Of a stretch of 64,000 nt of DNA, positions 11,431-24,160 are shown piece after piece. The translations under genes and the position numbers were made by a program. Positions within the stretch are counted from its first letter, which is position 1; every line of letters begins with the position of its first letter. The stretch is from Climacium dendroides (Eukaryota; Streptophyta; Bryopsida; Hypnales; Climaciaceae), in assembly GCA_950106755.1 (NCBI GenBank), contig OX467092.1, positions 4,030,001-4,094,000 on the forward strand, in the 5' to 3' direction. Below the pieces are notes generated by a model that saw only the letters and a list, made by a program, of their open reading frames with translations, was not told where the DNA came from and did not search any database.

Positions 11431-11867
11431 TATTAGCATTGGAAGCTAACATGCCTGAAGAATGTACACAATTTGGATATTTCTATACTATGATTTGTAC
11501 AAAAACTATTGTGGTACTAGATGAAAGAAAAAACTAAGACGCTAATAAATTTGATAAGAAATTGATAATTGTTATATAGTCCCAATGATGAAAACGTTGT
11601 TAGTAGTAAACAATTGGTATCCTTTGTTTATTTATTTTTTCAATTTTTCAAATATTGAGTTTAATAAAAAATGATTTTATATTTTTTTCCTACCTTTATT
11701 GCTTACAAAATAAAACTTCTTGTAACTTTCACCTCATTATTCAGATGTAGATTAGGATGATTAGCATCCATGCTCAAAGTTTCAAGTAAAAATTTTAAAT
11801 TTTAAAAACAACCAAGGTTGCCTAAATATTCAAATAAACAAAAGTGGACTCTTTTGTTATGTGTGGG
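11431..11867. other. AT-rich sequence between R copy 2 and a TTAA element
   Basis: The first part (11435-11500) still resembles R copy 6 at about 48380-48450. The rest shows no repeat partner and no reading frame of note. Confidence 0.4.
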
Positions 11868-11871
11868 TTAA

Positions 11872-12625
11872 CCCCTAAAGTCCCAAGGCCTTTTTCCATC
11901 AAAACCTACTCAAAACTGCCATTTCTATTGCAAAGAGCAAAAAATAATTTAAAAATTGTTTTTTTAACATACCTAACTATAAGATCTTGTATTACACTAG
12001 TATAAAAATGCATAGAAAAAGTTTTAGAAACTTTGACTGCGTAGATTGCAAGATATTTGCATTCAAAGTGAAGGAAACAAGTTTAATTTGTACCTTGATT
12101 GGCTAGATTTTTGGCTTTGAATCTTCTTAACTTAAAATTTTTTCATTACTCATTTTGATTTTCTAATATGATATGTTGAAGAATGAGTTGAGAATCTAGG
12201 AAAAAAATTATTAAGTAGAAGTAGGATCAAGATTGAAGGGATAACTAAATCATTAATAGCTCTAAGATGGAATTGAAGCACAATAATCCCAACGGTGAGA
12301 TTGATTTAGCAAGAAAACTTAACCTTGCCTAACAATTTTTTTTTTAGATTGTTTAGATTGACCAAAAAACAAGATTGTCCATAAATTTCTCATCACTAGT
12401 CCAAATAGAATAAATCAAAGCTTTAGATGTAGACAAAAATATAATCTTTGAGGAAAAAAAATTATAAAACTTTTGTTTTGGGGCACCAATTGAAATAAAA
12501 ATTATATGACCAAAAAGCTACTCTAATTTCCTATCTTCAAAAAAAGTTTCATAAAATCATGTCAAAAATTGAGATTGCGTGAGTCTACCCAAAATCCCAA
12601 GAATCCCCCTTTGGGACTTTTGGGG
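11872..12625 (+). mobile_element. TTAA element, type A, intact ends
   Basis: TTAA (11868-11871), then CCCCTAAAGTCCCAAGG; the right end is TTGGGACTTTTGGGG followed by TTAA (12626-12629). The terminal repeats pair over 15 bases with one mismatch. The 754 bp interior has no coding frame. It serves as the plus-orientation reference for type A: a left CCAAGGCCTTTTTCCATC block and a right CTACCCAAAATCCC block. Confidence 0.88.
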
Positions 12626-12629
12626 TTAA

Positions 12630-13327
12630 TTGGATTGCAAACATATTAGAATGGGCTCAGGAATGGAGTTTTGTTACCTTATAAGGTATGTATACCCACA
12701 ATTAATATTGCCCCCAAAGTAACACCTACATTTTTAGATTGAAACAAACAAACAAGCAAACAAACAAACAAACAAAACTTCTCCTTAGACAAGATGTACA
12801 CAATCCGAAAATGAAAATGGCTATGAAAGCCTAGTGTTGGTTTTTTTTAGTACACCCAGAGACAAAACCTTTAAAATTCACACACTTATTCTTATGATGT
12901 CCAAATAATTCTGTACCACATGTGAGGCTGTTTGTTTTGTTTGTTTGTTATGATGAGATTTGCAGAACCATACTTCCCCTCTGTACCATCAGAAAAAGCT
13001 CTTTGCAAGGAAGGTGTGCACTGACATTGTTTCATTGGCATTTGAACCTACGGTGTGAAAATGTGAAAATGGTAGAATTTCAAAGTGAATTTTTTTTAAT
13101 GAAGGAAGAAATTTAGAAAATTGCTTTTTTATTTTATTATAATACTGTACTGTGGCAAGGGCACAGGGCACGCGAGGGGTACAGAGTATAAGTTAAGTTA
13201 AAATCCCATTCTGCTTCTCAGTCCTTGATTCCCCCAGACAGAAGAAGCTTGAATGTACGTTTTCTGTATGATTGGCATTGGTTGTCGCTCCCCGTTCAAA
13301 CACTGCCAATGTGTTGAGTACCTGAAT
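12630..13327. other. Unassigned sequence with short AAAC repeats
   Basis: It contains an (AAAC)n-like tract at about 12746-12775 and a segment near 12780-12830 related to the R block with AAGATGTACACAATCC. No gene or intact element was seen. Confidence 0.4.
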
Positions 13328-13457
13328 TGGTCCTACCTCAACTGGTCCAACCTCAACTAGTCCAACCCTACCTCAACTGGTCCAACCTCAACTGGTCCTA
13401 CCTCAACTGGTCCTACCTCAACTGGTCCTACCTCAATTGGTCCTACCTCAATGGTCC
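13328..13457 (+). repeat. 15 bp minisatellite (about 8 units)
   Basis: Units close to GGTCCTACCTCAACT are repeated about eight times, with variants GGTCCAACCTCAACT and one unit with an added CCTA. In frame it would encode a repeating Leu-Asn-Trp-Ser-Tyr pattern, but there is no sign of a surrounding gene. Confidence 0.92.
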
Positions 13458-15479
13458 CAAGTCATGCCGCTTGAGTGCAAGGAGCCTCTTGGGGAGGTCC
13501 AACCAAGGATGGATGTAAGAAAAAAAAATCCCCTATTTTGTCTTGTATTAATTTTATTGTTAACATCTCTTCCAACCAATTTGGGCCTCTAATTGCAAAT
13601 ATGAACTCAAAATTTGAAAAAAAATAAAATTTGCATAGTAAATAAAAGGTTCATGTAGATTTATGGAGGATAAAATACGGGGGGCAAAACCACCTTTGCA
13701 AGAGGCTTGTTGGACTACGATATAAACTTAATCAGTCATGGCCTAGAGTTTTTGTATTTCATTTATTTTATGCAATGCAGAAAACAATAATCATTGGAAG
13801 GATGAAGCTATTTATATCCATGGAAGTGGATGAAATTTGCAATCTTTGAATGAAATATTATTTATTCATATGAAATAATGTACATTCATCTAGATTTGGT
13901 AGCAAATTGGAGACTTCATCCATTGAAAAGCAAGAATCTTTTGCCCAAGATTTCCTACCAAAAAAAATCATCGCTTTTCACCGAAAAATTAATCAAATAA
14001 AAAATTATGCATGGACCCCAAGTAGCTACTGGCCAAAGAAGATTGACCCATGTATTGCCTTGTATTTTATCCTTGTAGAAAACACTAAATTTTTTTATTT
14101 GCCACATATGATAAAATTTACAAATTCTGAATTCATATTTGCAATCAGAAGCCCTATATTAGCTGAGAGGTATCATTAAATACAAAATTTAAGCAATACA
14201 AAATAAAGGGCAATTTTTTACATTTATGCTTTGATGGGATAATACATGGTCAATCTTCCTTGGCCGGTAGCTACTAGCAATTGCTATTTAGGTCCCATGC
14301 ATGTGCAATTCGAATTGTGGATTTGTCCTCTCATCATACACTCATATCTTGCAACCCGAAAGAAGAGGGTTGACAAAAGACTTGCTGCAAAGACAGCTAA
14401 CAGGTGATTTAGAGCCACCATGGATAGAGGAGGTTGTCATGGAGAGTTGCAACTAAGGTATTAGGTTGTGGATAGGGAGCTTTGGTCTTGCAATCTTCTT
14501 TTACAAGGGTCTCTTCCAAAATCTTAGTTTTTTTTATCACTAGCTTGCTCATTGTGGGGTGGACCATGGACTTGAATCAATGGAGGCAAATGATGAAGAC
14601 TTATTTGGAGTCACTCACAAGGATGATGATCATGAAGACACAATGTAGAAACTTTGAGAGAAAAGGGACTCTCTAGGTGAGTTTTATCAGAGGTTTCCTC
14701 AACTTTGACTAATGTGACCTTGGGCATTAGTCACAAGTAAGGAAATCTTCCATAAAATTCATACAAAGATATTCTTTTTTTTCTCAAATTTTTTTGTATA
14801 ATTATTTTTGGGTACTAATTTTTGAATACTTTTATACACTAATTTTTGGATATTGTGGATCAATTGTAAAATACACTTTAAAAAATGACACATTGGAATC
14901 TCCTTGTCTTTGACCTAGTTCTTGCCGCTCTATGCATAGGATTTGCCTATCGCTACGATAGGCAAGACATTGGAGGGAGAGTTTGAAGGCAATAGGGTGG
15001 CCATGGATAGAATCTTCAACTTCTACATTGTCATTGTTGTCACCACATTGGCCCTTGATTGGTCAAAGCTCCAAACTCCTTATTTGACACGGCCTTATGA
15101 CTAATGTTTAAGTACCCATTATCAACACCTAAATATGACTATGAATGATAAAGAAAACATAGTAAAAGATCAGTATAGGAGCCTTTGGAAGAAATCATTG
15201 AATAAATGTCATATATAATGTGAATGCACCATTTAATGTTCATTGTCGTCTTTTCAACATATGCATGTATTTGATTTATGGGTGATCCAATTGTCAATTA
15301 TAGTTGTACTACTAAGAACAACTTCTAAAGTAAATATCTCTTGATTTTTAGACCAAGGTTCTCTACTTCCACTTAAATATGCCTCCTCTTCAAATGGCAA
15401 ACCATATACAATATTCCTTCATCTAGATTGGTTGAAACATATAATAAATGGGCATGTAGTCAAGCCAATTTTTTGTGTT
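13458..15479. other. AT-rich sequence, no gene recognised
   Basis: Frames of 60-90 codons exist (13907-14179, 14482-14676) without recognisable motifs or coding-like composition. No shared repeat was found in the window. Confidence 0.4.
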
Positions 15480-15483
15480 TTAA

Positions 15484-16415
15484 TCCCTAAAGGACCAAAG
15501 TGCATTTTTTGGCAACATAACAATTTGGGCAACTCACTACAAATGGAGTTTTTATTTATTTTTCTTTGAAATTTTCACACAACATGTGCTTGAGGAGTAG
15601 CTATATTGTCCAACCATTTTTATATTTTTTGACTACATGGTGAAAAAGTTATTGTATGATACATAGTTTTCAATGATATGTGAGCAACCTAGGTAGCTCA
15701 AAAAATTCTTTAAGATCTACTTTTTAAGAAAATAAAAATTTGAAATTGATTTTCAAGATTTCTATATATGTGGAAAGCTCTTATCCATTCCATTTTGATT
15801 AATGAGATGAAAATTATGAGGAGTTCTAGTTTGCGGGTAGTTATGGATTCTCTACTCTAAAATAAACTCTGAAATCCTCTATTTAATTCTATTTCAATAT
15901 TTTTGAAAAAAATTACAACATTGGTGTAAATTGTTTATTATAAAATTACCACCACTAGGATTGGCATTTTTCAATCCCCCAAATAAATTCTCAACAATTT
16001 AGTATTTTGAATCATTCTCTACATCTTTCTACTTATTTGTTTTTCCCTATATGTTGTACAATTCCAAATGATCTAAAAATTTTCAAACAGGTACCTAACT
16101 TGCCTTGAAAAATGAACTTAAAAAAGCACCACTATTTTGAACATTTTTTCATACAAATGTAACCTTGTGGAGTGTAGTTGCATGATTTTTTCATAGGACT
16201 AGAAAAAAGATTTTTGTCACTTCAAATGCTAATATCTTGCTATCTACGAGGTGGAAATTTTTGAAACTTTTTCTACATCTTTCCAAATTAGCACATTACA
16301 AGATTCTATGGTTATATGTGTCTAAAAATTTATTTAAAAAAAAATTTGGTACTTGTATTAAAAATGGCAATTTTAGAGCATTTTTGGTAAAAACATAGTC
16401 AACAACCTTTAAGGA
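15484..16415 (+). mobile_element. TTAA element, type B
   Basis: TTAA (15480-15483), then TCCCTAAAGGACC; the right end CAACCTTTAAGGA precedes TTAA (16416-16419). The 932 bp interior follows the type B copies at 1479 and 53093, including the ATTCCATTTTGATTAATGAG block and the AAAATGGCAATTTTAGAG block before the right end. Confidence 0.85.
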
Positions 16416-16439
16416 TTAATATACCTCACTTGATTGCAA

Positions 16440-16729
16440 GGCTTTGAATATAATCTTCCATTTCTCCAATCCTTGTAGAAATTGACATGCAAGTTCTTAA
16501 CTATTGACAATTGCATTTGGTCAAAAATGACAAACTCTTTTTTTGAAAAATTCAAGATATGGGCCTTCCAAAATCATTCTATTTAGGAGATTTTTTTCTT
16601 TCAAAAGTGACCTTTGATTGAAGATATCTCAAAATCTTTATGATTCTAAGAAATATCATACTTTTATTTTAAAAAAACAATAGTTTGGAAGTCTTTTTAG
16701 AAAAAAGGTCCCCTTTGAGCATTTAGGAT
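16440..16729. mobile_element. Fragment with a type C-like TTAA end
   Basis: The stretch ends CCTTTGAGCATTTAGGA before TTAA (16730-16733), which resembles the type C end. No matching left end was found, and interior similarity to other C copies is weak. It lies directly next to the type B element, so it may have been truncated by it. Confidence 0.4.
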
Positions 16730-16733
16730 TTAA

Positions 16734-17399
16734 CTCATGAAGGATTGGTACCATTGTCATATAGTCTCCTTTGAGCATTTGTAAGGACAAGTTTGCCTTT
16801 TAAATAGTTTATGAGTTTTAATCTTATAATTTTATTATATAAAAATATACATTCCCTAACAATTTAAAAACACACTACCGGTAGTAATTTTATGAGAATT
16901 GTCATTGTTATATTTTTTATAGCAAAAAATAATTAATATTCTAAATTAAATAAATAATAAAATAAAATTGAAATTTCTTCATATAGTACAACCATAACTT
17001 TGCAAGTAGTAATGAAGAACTTTGTAAACATTTCTCAAAAAAACATTTTACTTCTTACATCCAAAATACCTTTGGCAATGACCTTTAAGTGAATTTTTAT
17101 TGTTAGACTTAATTTAGACTTCATATAATTGATTAGTAGATATTTTAATCACATGTCAATTATCTCAAAAATAGGTTTGAGAAGTCCAGTTATTTTGATT
17201 TTTACAAGTGTAATGCATAAATAAAATTATACGAATTAGAATATTTATTATTATTTTTAAATAAAAAATTTGCAATCATTTTATTAAGATTTTGTGTAGA
17301 ATGTATTTAAATCTAAATTAATGTATTTGATTCATTTCAATTCAATTAGTATTGCAAAAGTAAAGGAGAATTTATATTTCGGGCAATCACAGATCTCTG
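16734..17399. other. Very AT-rich sequence, no gene seen
   Basis: No reading frame or repeat of note. Confidence 0.5.
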
Positions 17400-18065
17400 T
17401 ATAATAATTTTCATACAATTTATTTTTAATCTCAATTTTCACAATTTTTCCAAAATGATTAAGATAAACTATTCCATTATGGACAGAATGGAGCAAGTCC
17501 ATTGTGGGCAAAATTGTAATGGTGGTGTACATTCAAGATCTAAAATGTACACCACTATCTTAATTCAACCCTCAATAGGCTTACTTCTATTCTGTCCATA
17601 ATGGGATAGTTTACCTTAGGTCTAGAAGGTTTAGATTGCTTGCTAAAACAATGTCATCATTTTAGGATTGGCATGTTTCAATTCCATCTTAGAACTGTAA
17701 TTGATTTCATTTTTTTGTCTATCTTATACCTAGGTTTATTTTACAAAATGAAAATCAAGCTTTTTCTTGAATTTTTCTCCTAGCCTATTCTCTCAATTCA
17801 AATTTCCATTATAAAATTTCAATAATATATTTGAAATCAATAGTCCAAAAATTTTAAGTTAAGAGGATTGAAACCCTTAATTACAATTTAATATTAAAAG
17901 GTTCACTAAATAATATCTTGCAAACTTCTTCTATACATTTTCAAACTAGTTGAGTGAAAAGTTGGACATGCAACAAATTTATTTTGTTTTGTTTTTCTCT
18001 TTGCATTAAAATTGACAATTTTATGATGGATTTTGATACAACATAGTTATTGAACTTTGTGTACA
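17400..18065 (-). mobile_element. Relic of a type A TTAA element carrying a fold-back insertion
   Basis: Blocks such as GATTGGCATGTTTCAATTCC and CATCTTAGAACTGTAATTG match the interior of minus-oriented type A copies (compare 8030-8070 and 54640-54670). The final part (about 17900-18060) resembles their right end. Terminal CCCCTAAAG sequences are lost. A hairpin (17465-17613) interrupts it. Confidence 0.5.
17465..17613. repeat. Nested fold-back (two concentric inverted repeats)
   Basis: The outer arms 17465-17492 and 17586-17613 pair over 28 bases with two mismatches. Inside lies a perfect 12-base inverted repeat, GTGGTGTACATT (17522-17533) with its complement at 17544-17555. The whole is a 149 bp fold-back resembling a small MITE. 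It interrupts sequence of the type A relic. No certain target duplication was found. Confidence 0.8.
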
Positions 18066-19699
18066 AAACAAAATCCTACACTTCAAGAGAATTTCAAATA
18101 TAATCTTCATCAAAAATACACACAATTGTGTTTAATTGTAAAATATTTACAAATACTTAGAATTTAATTAGTAGAATTGTTGTTGCAGTTAATGTATGTG
18201 AGGATTTGAAATATACATTATGGTATGCAATTTACACAAATATACCTTTCATTTGGTATATAAATGGGAATGGTTGAAAACCATGTTCACATTTTTTTAA
18301 TCACTCATTATTTTGTGGTTAAGAAAATGGTTCTCATTGAGCCCTAAAAATCTTTAAAACCAAATTTTGGTTTTCAAGGTTTCAATCAATTGTTATAGTT
18401 TGACTTTTGACATTTTGTGCTCATAAATTAAAAATTTAGATGCACATTTTTGTTGCAAATTTTAAAATGTAATTTACATGCACATGTAGGTTCACATGCA
18501 TCTTCTATGAATTATTGAGTATTTGGGCCCTTCAAATTCAGTTTGTATAATTATTGAAGAACTAGCCTATTAGTTGGACCAAGGGGCCCTTTCATTGCCC
18601 CTTCCCCTTGGATGAATGGAGGCACGCTTGTTTCCTTGTCATTCCCTTATGTCATTTCCTACGCTTGTTCCCTTGCATGTGTTCCTTTGCACTCATTCTA
18701 ATATTCAAATTCAACTTTTAGCAATAACTTACAACTCACTACATAATACTCTTCTACAAATTTGTTTGCTCTAATATTCATCTATATTATTCATTACACA
18801 TTTTCCATTTATACTTTCCAATAGCATCACAATATATTCAAACAAATTAAGTTTTACCTTGGAGGAAATGTTGATCTAATTTTCCCTCCATAATTTTTGC
18901 AAAGAAACACAATGAATTTGATTTTCTAAAGTCTAATTTTTCCCTCACATATTCATTTTTTTAAAAGAATACAACCACTTCTTTACAACTTAGGTACATT
19001 TTCCACTAGATGTCTCCCAACATGGTCGAACATGGGGAATGAGAGCAATAACCCCCACTTGTGTTTAAAGTCAATCTTCTTTAACTACTCTACCTTGGAC
19101 TCTAAAATTTTATATAATTTCATTATACTACTTTCCTTCTTCCATGCATGTCTAGAAGAGAGGAAAGATGAACAAACCAAAAATAATAATTTTTTAATAA
19201 AATAATAGGCAATAATTTAGAGAGTGCAACCTCTCTAGTGATTCACTTCAAATTAAACATTAGATCCTCCTTCCATCTTTTCTTTCTCCACCTCACTCTA
19301 TTTGTGAAGGTTGGCTTGATCCATATTATTTGACTCTTGTTGGTGAAAACTTCACTACTTCCTACTTGAATGTTGCTTCTAACTTTTACATTATTGACTA
19401 GAATGCAATTCAAGTCATGTTCCCAAGTACCAAAATCAGTAAATGAAAGCCTTAGCTAACTTGTTGCTTCATGGTTATGAAGATGGCTTATTTTTTGCTT
19501 TGTGGTACAAGATTGCACCAAAATAAAATTAATTTGGTTGTAAAATGGCAAAAAATCATGAAATGTTTAGCAAAAATCTTAGATGAAATCGCCAAATTGT
19601 GGATGAAAGTATAATTACAGACATGTGATATGTGCTAATGTGATATTTCTATCCAATATGTGGATGAATGCAGAAATTTGGAGCACCACTCAAAAAATT
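18066..19699. other. AT-rich sequence, no gene seen
   Basis: No recognisable gene, TTAA element end or copy of R. A slightly GC-richer patch lies near 18580-18680, without a motif. Confidence 0.45.
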
Positions 19700-20744
19700 T
19701 ATATTGCCACTTTGTCACTTTATAAAAAATATTTTTTTTTTAAAAGGAAAAAAAGAAGCCCTAGTCATCAACCAGTGAGAGCACTTGTATTGGTTCATGG
19801 CCATCTATAAACCCAATGAGAGCCCTCCCCATGAAGGACTAAAGAAAAGCTTCGCTTTTGTGCTCCCCAATGAAGTCAATTTTTTCTTTCTCTCTTTCCC
19901 CCTCTTTCTCTCATTCTCTAGATTGCAACTATGTACTTTCGTGATTGCTAATGCGAAAGTGTACTTCCAAGAGGAGGCAACAAAGGTAGACCTCACTTCC
20001 CATGCCTTTGACATGCAGATAAGCTTAGTTCCAACTACCTCCAACAGACTCTTCATTCACTATGGGCCCCACACAAGTGGGGGCTTGTTTTCCTTCTCAA
20101 GTTGGTTTGTTCTTTCTTTCTTTTTCTCTTTCCTTGATTGTTTTCCCTTTCTTTCCTTGGTTGTTTTTTTCCCTTTCCTTGGTTGTTTTTTTTCCCTTTC
20201 CTTGATTGTTTTTTTTCCCAAAGCTCTCCCAAACCAAGGAATGGCTCCATCTCCATCTCCAGAATGTACGGTACAGTAACATGTGGGAGCCTGCCTTGGC
20301 TCTTTCCTCTCAAGGGGGTGGGGGGGTCAGGACATGGGCTGGCACTGAGGCAGTTATGGAGGGATCCCAGGAATTGCGGAAGAGACGGAGGCCACTCCTA
20401 CGACTGAGTAATAACAACTATAAGTTCATGCATTCAGTGTTGGGTTTGCTTTATTTCATTGGGAAGTTGGAGAAGGTCATCACTGAGGTGGGTACACCTG
20501 AAACCGCCACTTTTTGCTACTGAGACTATTTACCATTATTAGACTGGTCAAGTTTTCATATGTTCTTCTTGGCAAGTGAAAGGAGATTCCAACGCACCAA
20601 AGAACATGGCATTTGGGTACTGTATGCAAAAGTTATTAAGGATCAAAGTTTGTTTCTGAAAGCGCTCTATACAAATAGGTACATAACTGAAATTCGAAAT
20701 CTACAAAACCTCTGTAGATGGCGCTTCAAGGTCAGGTGCCTACC
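19700..20744. other. GC-richer patch with pyrimidine-rich repeat, no secure gene
   Basis: A 164-codon plus-strand frame (19785-20279) crosses the repeat at 20129-20220, where it encodes Phe/Leu-rich repeats. Opposite-strand frames are Lys/Glu-rich for the same reason. I recognise no domain. The first 90 codons are free of the repeat, but no homology or splice structure is evident. Confidence 0.3.
20129..20220 (+). repeat. Pyrimidine-rich tandem repeat, period about 24 bp
   Basis: About four units of CCCTTTCCTTG(G/A)TTGTTTTTTT with slight length changes in the T run. Confidence 0.85.
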
Positions 20745-22865
20745 TTAGTGTGCCTTGTGTGTCGTTGCCACAATCACAAAGAAAAATTATTTTTTTTCTA
20801 ACTTTCTTATTCACAAAAAATTTTGAAATTCAATAATTTTCACAATGTAGGTCTAAATGTCATGAAACAAAGCCTATGCACCTCTTCTCACTGAGAGCTT
20901 TCAAAAGGTACTAAGCATGTGACTGAGAGACTCATGGGCTAGGAGATATCACTATAACAAACCAAACCAAACCAAACCAAACCAAACCAAACCAAACCAA
21001 ACCAAACAAAACAAAACAAAACAAAACAAAACAAAACAAAACAAAACAAAACAAAACAAAACAAAACAAAACAAAACAAAACAAAACAAAACAAAACAAA
21101 ACAAAACAAAACAAAACAAAACAAAACAAAACAAAACAAAACAAAACAAAACAAAACAAAACAAAACAAAACAAAACAAAACAAACAAACAAACAAACAA
21201 ACATAACATAACATAATGGATGGACTAGTGTGCCCTATGTCGTTGCTACAATCAAAACAAAAGTAAAAGTAATTTTCTAAATTTTTAGAACCAAAAATAA
21301 CTCAAAAATGCATAACTTTCACACTGTGTGTCTGAAGGTCACAAAACCAAGCTAGTGTACCCCTCCTTGCCGAGGGCTTTTTGACAGTACCAAGTACACA
21401 ACCGGGAGATGCATGGTCTGGGAGATTTCAATGTGACAAACAAACAAAACAAAACAACCTCATTTAATGTATAGACTAGTGTGCCTTGTGCTGTTGCCAC
21501 ATCAAAACAAAAGTAAAACTAATTTTCTATTTTTTTTTGAACAAAAAACAACTAAAAAATGCATAACTTTCTCATAGTGGCTCAGAATGCCACAAAACCA
21601 AGCTCAACAATCAATGACAACCAGCAACCAATGGTGGCCAAGAGCTTTCTAATGGTACCAAAATTGTGACCGAAATATAAGTAGAACTAATTTTCTAATT
21701 TTTTAGAACTAAAATAACTCAAAAATGCATAACTTTCTCACCATGAGTTGGAATGCTAAGAAACAAAGCTTGTGCACCTTTCCTTGCCGAGAACTTTCCG
21801 ACGGTACCAAGATTGTGACCAAGGTAAAAATAAAAGTAATTTTCTAATTTTTTTAGAACAAAAAATAACTCAGAAATGCATAACTTTCACACCTTACGTC
21901 CGAACACCATGAAACTAAGTCTGTGCACCCCTCCTTGCCGAGGGCTTTCCTACAGTACCAAGCACGCGACTGGGGGATGCACAATCCAAAAGATCTCAAC
22001 GTGACAATCTATTTTTTTGAACCAAAAGCAATTCAAAAATACATAACTTTCTCACCGTGAATCAAAATGCCATGAAACAAAGCTCGTGCACCCCTCTTCA
22101 CTGAGGGCTTTTGGACGGTACCAAGATTGTGACCAAAATATAAGTAAAAGTAATTTTTTTAATTTTTTAGAACTAAAAAATGCACAACTTTCACACTGTA
22201 CGTCCAAACGCCACTAAACCAAGCCGGTGCACCCCTCCTTGCCGAGGGCTTTCCAACGGTATCAAGCACACGACCAAGGGATGCACGGTCCGGGAGATCT
22301 CAACGTGACAAACGAACAAAACAAAATAAAACAAAGCAAAACAAACATCCTATCTTAATAGAAAAGATGTAATACTTGGGTGATATTTGGTGACATCTAT
22401 ATGAAAACTAGGTGATAGCTAGGTAAAATTTGGCTATTTTGTTCCCCTTAAAATAAAAATTTCCTTTACAAAAAACAGCCAACATCTTTTGGCTATAGTC
22501 AATTGGCGAAAAATTGTGCATAAAAAAAACATTAGATATATACAATGGAAATAGAATAATATGGGAATCAAAGGCACTGATGGGTATTTTTTTCTATTTC
22601 AAAGGAAGTAGACATATCTTTCTTCAATACTCACTAGTATGCCATGTGTTGTTGCTATAGTAATTGCCAAAGTAAAAAATAATTTTCTAATTTTTTTACT
22701 CATAAAACTTTGAAATTCAATAACTTTCACATTGTAGGTCCAAACTCCACAAAACTAAGCCTATGCACCCCTCCTTGCCAAGGGCTTTCCAATAGTACCA
22801 AGTAAGCAACTGAAAGATGCACGGTCTACGAGATCTCACTATAACAAACAGACAAACAAATTTAA
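20745..22865 (+). repeat. Degenerate tandem array of a 130-240 bp unit
   Basis: At least seven diverged copies share the same order of blocks: ACTAGTGTGCCTTGTG, then GTAATTTTCTAATTTTTT, then AATGCATAACTTTC, then CACCCCTCCTTGCCGAGGGC, then CGGTACCAAG, then GATGCACGGTC and GAGATCTCAACGTGACAAAC. Copies begin near 20750, 21227, 21477, 21685, 21830, 22015, 22140 and 22635; some lack the first or last blocks. The section 22345-22630 is unrelated spacer with a GATACTTGGGTGAT motif. No coding frame survives across units. Confidence 0.85.
20956..21202 (+). repeat. Compound pentanucleotide/tetranucleotide microsatellite
   Basis: (ACCAA)n runs into a long (ACAAA)n tract, then (AAAC)n near 21181-21202, and finally a few ATAAC units. 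It grows from the CAAACAAAAC tail of one unit of the surrounding array. Other units have only two to four such repeats. Confidence 0.96.
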
Positions 22866-22869
22866 TGTA

Positions 22870-22994
22870 TGGATGTGATACTTGGGTGATACTTTGGGCG
22901 ACATGTGGGGCAATACTTGAATGATACTTGGGGTGATACTTGGTGATATTTTTAACAAAACTAGGTGATACTTAGGTAAATTTGGATATTGGTC
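22870..22994 (+). repeat. Short degenerate repeats of a GATACTTGGGTGAT motif
   Basis: Five or more variants of GATACTTGGGTGATA occur here and a few at 22370-22425, each followed by an AGGTAAATTTGG-like block. The two places are diverged copies of one segment; the second is followed by the TTAA element at 22999. Confidence 0.7.
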
Positions 22995-22998
22995 TTAA

Positions 22999-23572
22999 CC
23001 CTTAAAGTCCCAAGGCCATTTTTCCATCAAAAAACATTCAAAACTACCACTTTTGCCATGTTCACCTACAAAATCAAAAATAAATAAATTTAGAATCTAA
23101 CCATAGGATCTTGTTCAATACTTGTCTTAAATCATGTGGTAATTTTTTTATTTTTGACTGTACAAATTGAAAGATGTTAGCATTCAAGGTCAAAGAAAAA
23201 ACTTATTTCAAAAAGTTGATATGATTGCTTGCAAAACAAGAAGCTCTAAAATTTTCACATCACTAATCCAAATGGAATGAATCAAAGTTTTCCATTTAGA
23301 AATAAATATAATCTACAAGGAAAAAATTATTAGAATTTTTATTTCAATTTTCTGTGGATTTTTTTATAATGCCCGATCTCCCTCATTTTGAGGTTATTGT
23401 GGCATAACTTTTGCTCTTGGATATTGATTGAAATAAAAAATATATTCCTAGAAAGCTAATAAGTTTTTCTATCCTATGAAAAAGTTTTAAAAAGTTTTAG
23501 TATAAATTGAGATCATAGGACCTTGACCAAAACCCATTTTGTCCTCCACACAAACAATGGGACTTCAAGGGG
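22999..23572 (+). mobile_element. TTAA element, type A, shortened
   Basis: TTAA (22995-22998), then CCCTTAAAGTCCCAAGGCC; the right end is GGGACTTCAAGGGG followed by TAAA, a one-base variant of TTAA. At 574 bp it is shorter than most type A copies and lacks part of the middle. Confidence 0.8.
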
Positions 23573-23728
23573 TAAAGTTTAGTAGTAATTTGGCTATTTT
23601 GATTTTAAAAAACATAATTAAAAAAAAAGAGTCAATGTCTTTTTTCAATTGTAGCCAATTAATGCAAAATTATATATAAGAAAACAAAATTGTATGGTAC
23701 ATGTAGTTGAAATTACGCTAATTTGTTG

Positions 23729-24160
23729 TAAGGTAAAATAGCCCATTGTGGTTAGAGTTTGGAGTTTAGCCTCACACTATTGTTGAAAATTTTCAATTTT
23801 TTTTCTCACTTAAAGACAAGTGTGAGAAGTAGCAAGTGTAATTGAAATTATATATTTTTTTTTTGACACAGTATGAATTTACTATAAATTTTTGAAGTGC
23901 TCAATGCATCATGGCCAAAAAGAGTCTATAAGCTATCCCATAACCAACAAAATCTCAATCCATAATGCTCATCTTACTACCTAATGCAAGCATAATATTT
24001 TTCTAACATGGAGGGGCTAAAAAGTCAATTCTTACAATGAATTTCACACTGAAAAGTTGGAAGTTCCTAATGAGGTCACTTTTCACTCCATCACTATCAT
24101 GTAAGATATTGATTGTGGCCCAAATTTCACATACTTGAAAAAATCTACAATGGGATCATT
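23729..24160 (+). repeat. Dispersed repeat E, copy 2
   Basis: A direct copy of 3271-3695, beginning TAAGGTAAAATAGCCCATTG and ending near TTTCACATACTTG. No coding frame. Confidence 0.7.

Noticed and set aside
19785..20279. 164-codon frame that could be a secreted or membrane protein
   Set aside because: Nearly half of it is Phe/Leu repeats coded by a pyrimidine-rich tandem repeat. No domain, splice structure or coding-like composition was visible.
20932..21214. Frames of 85-91 codons across the compound microsatellite
   Set aside because: Three frames are open only because the pentanucleotide has no stop in that strand. Low-complexity artefact.
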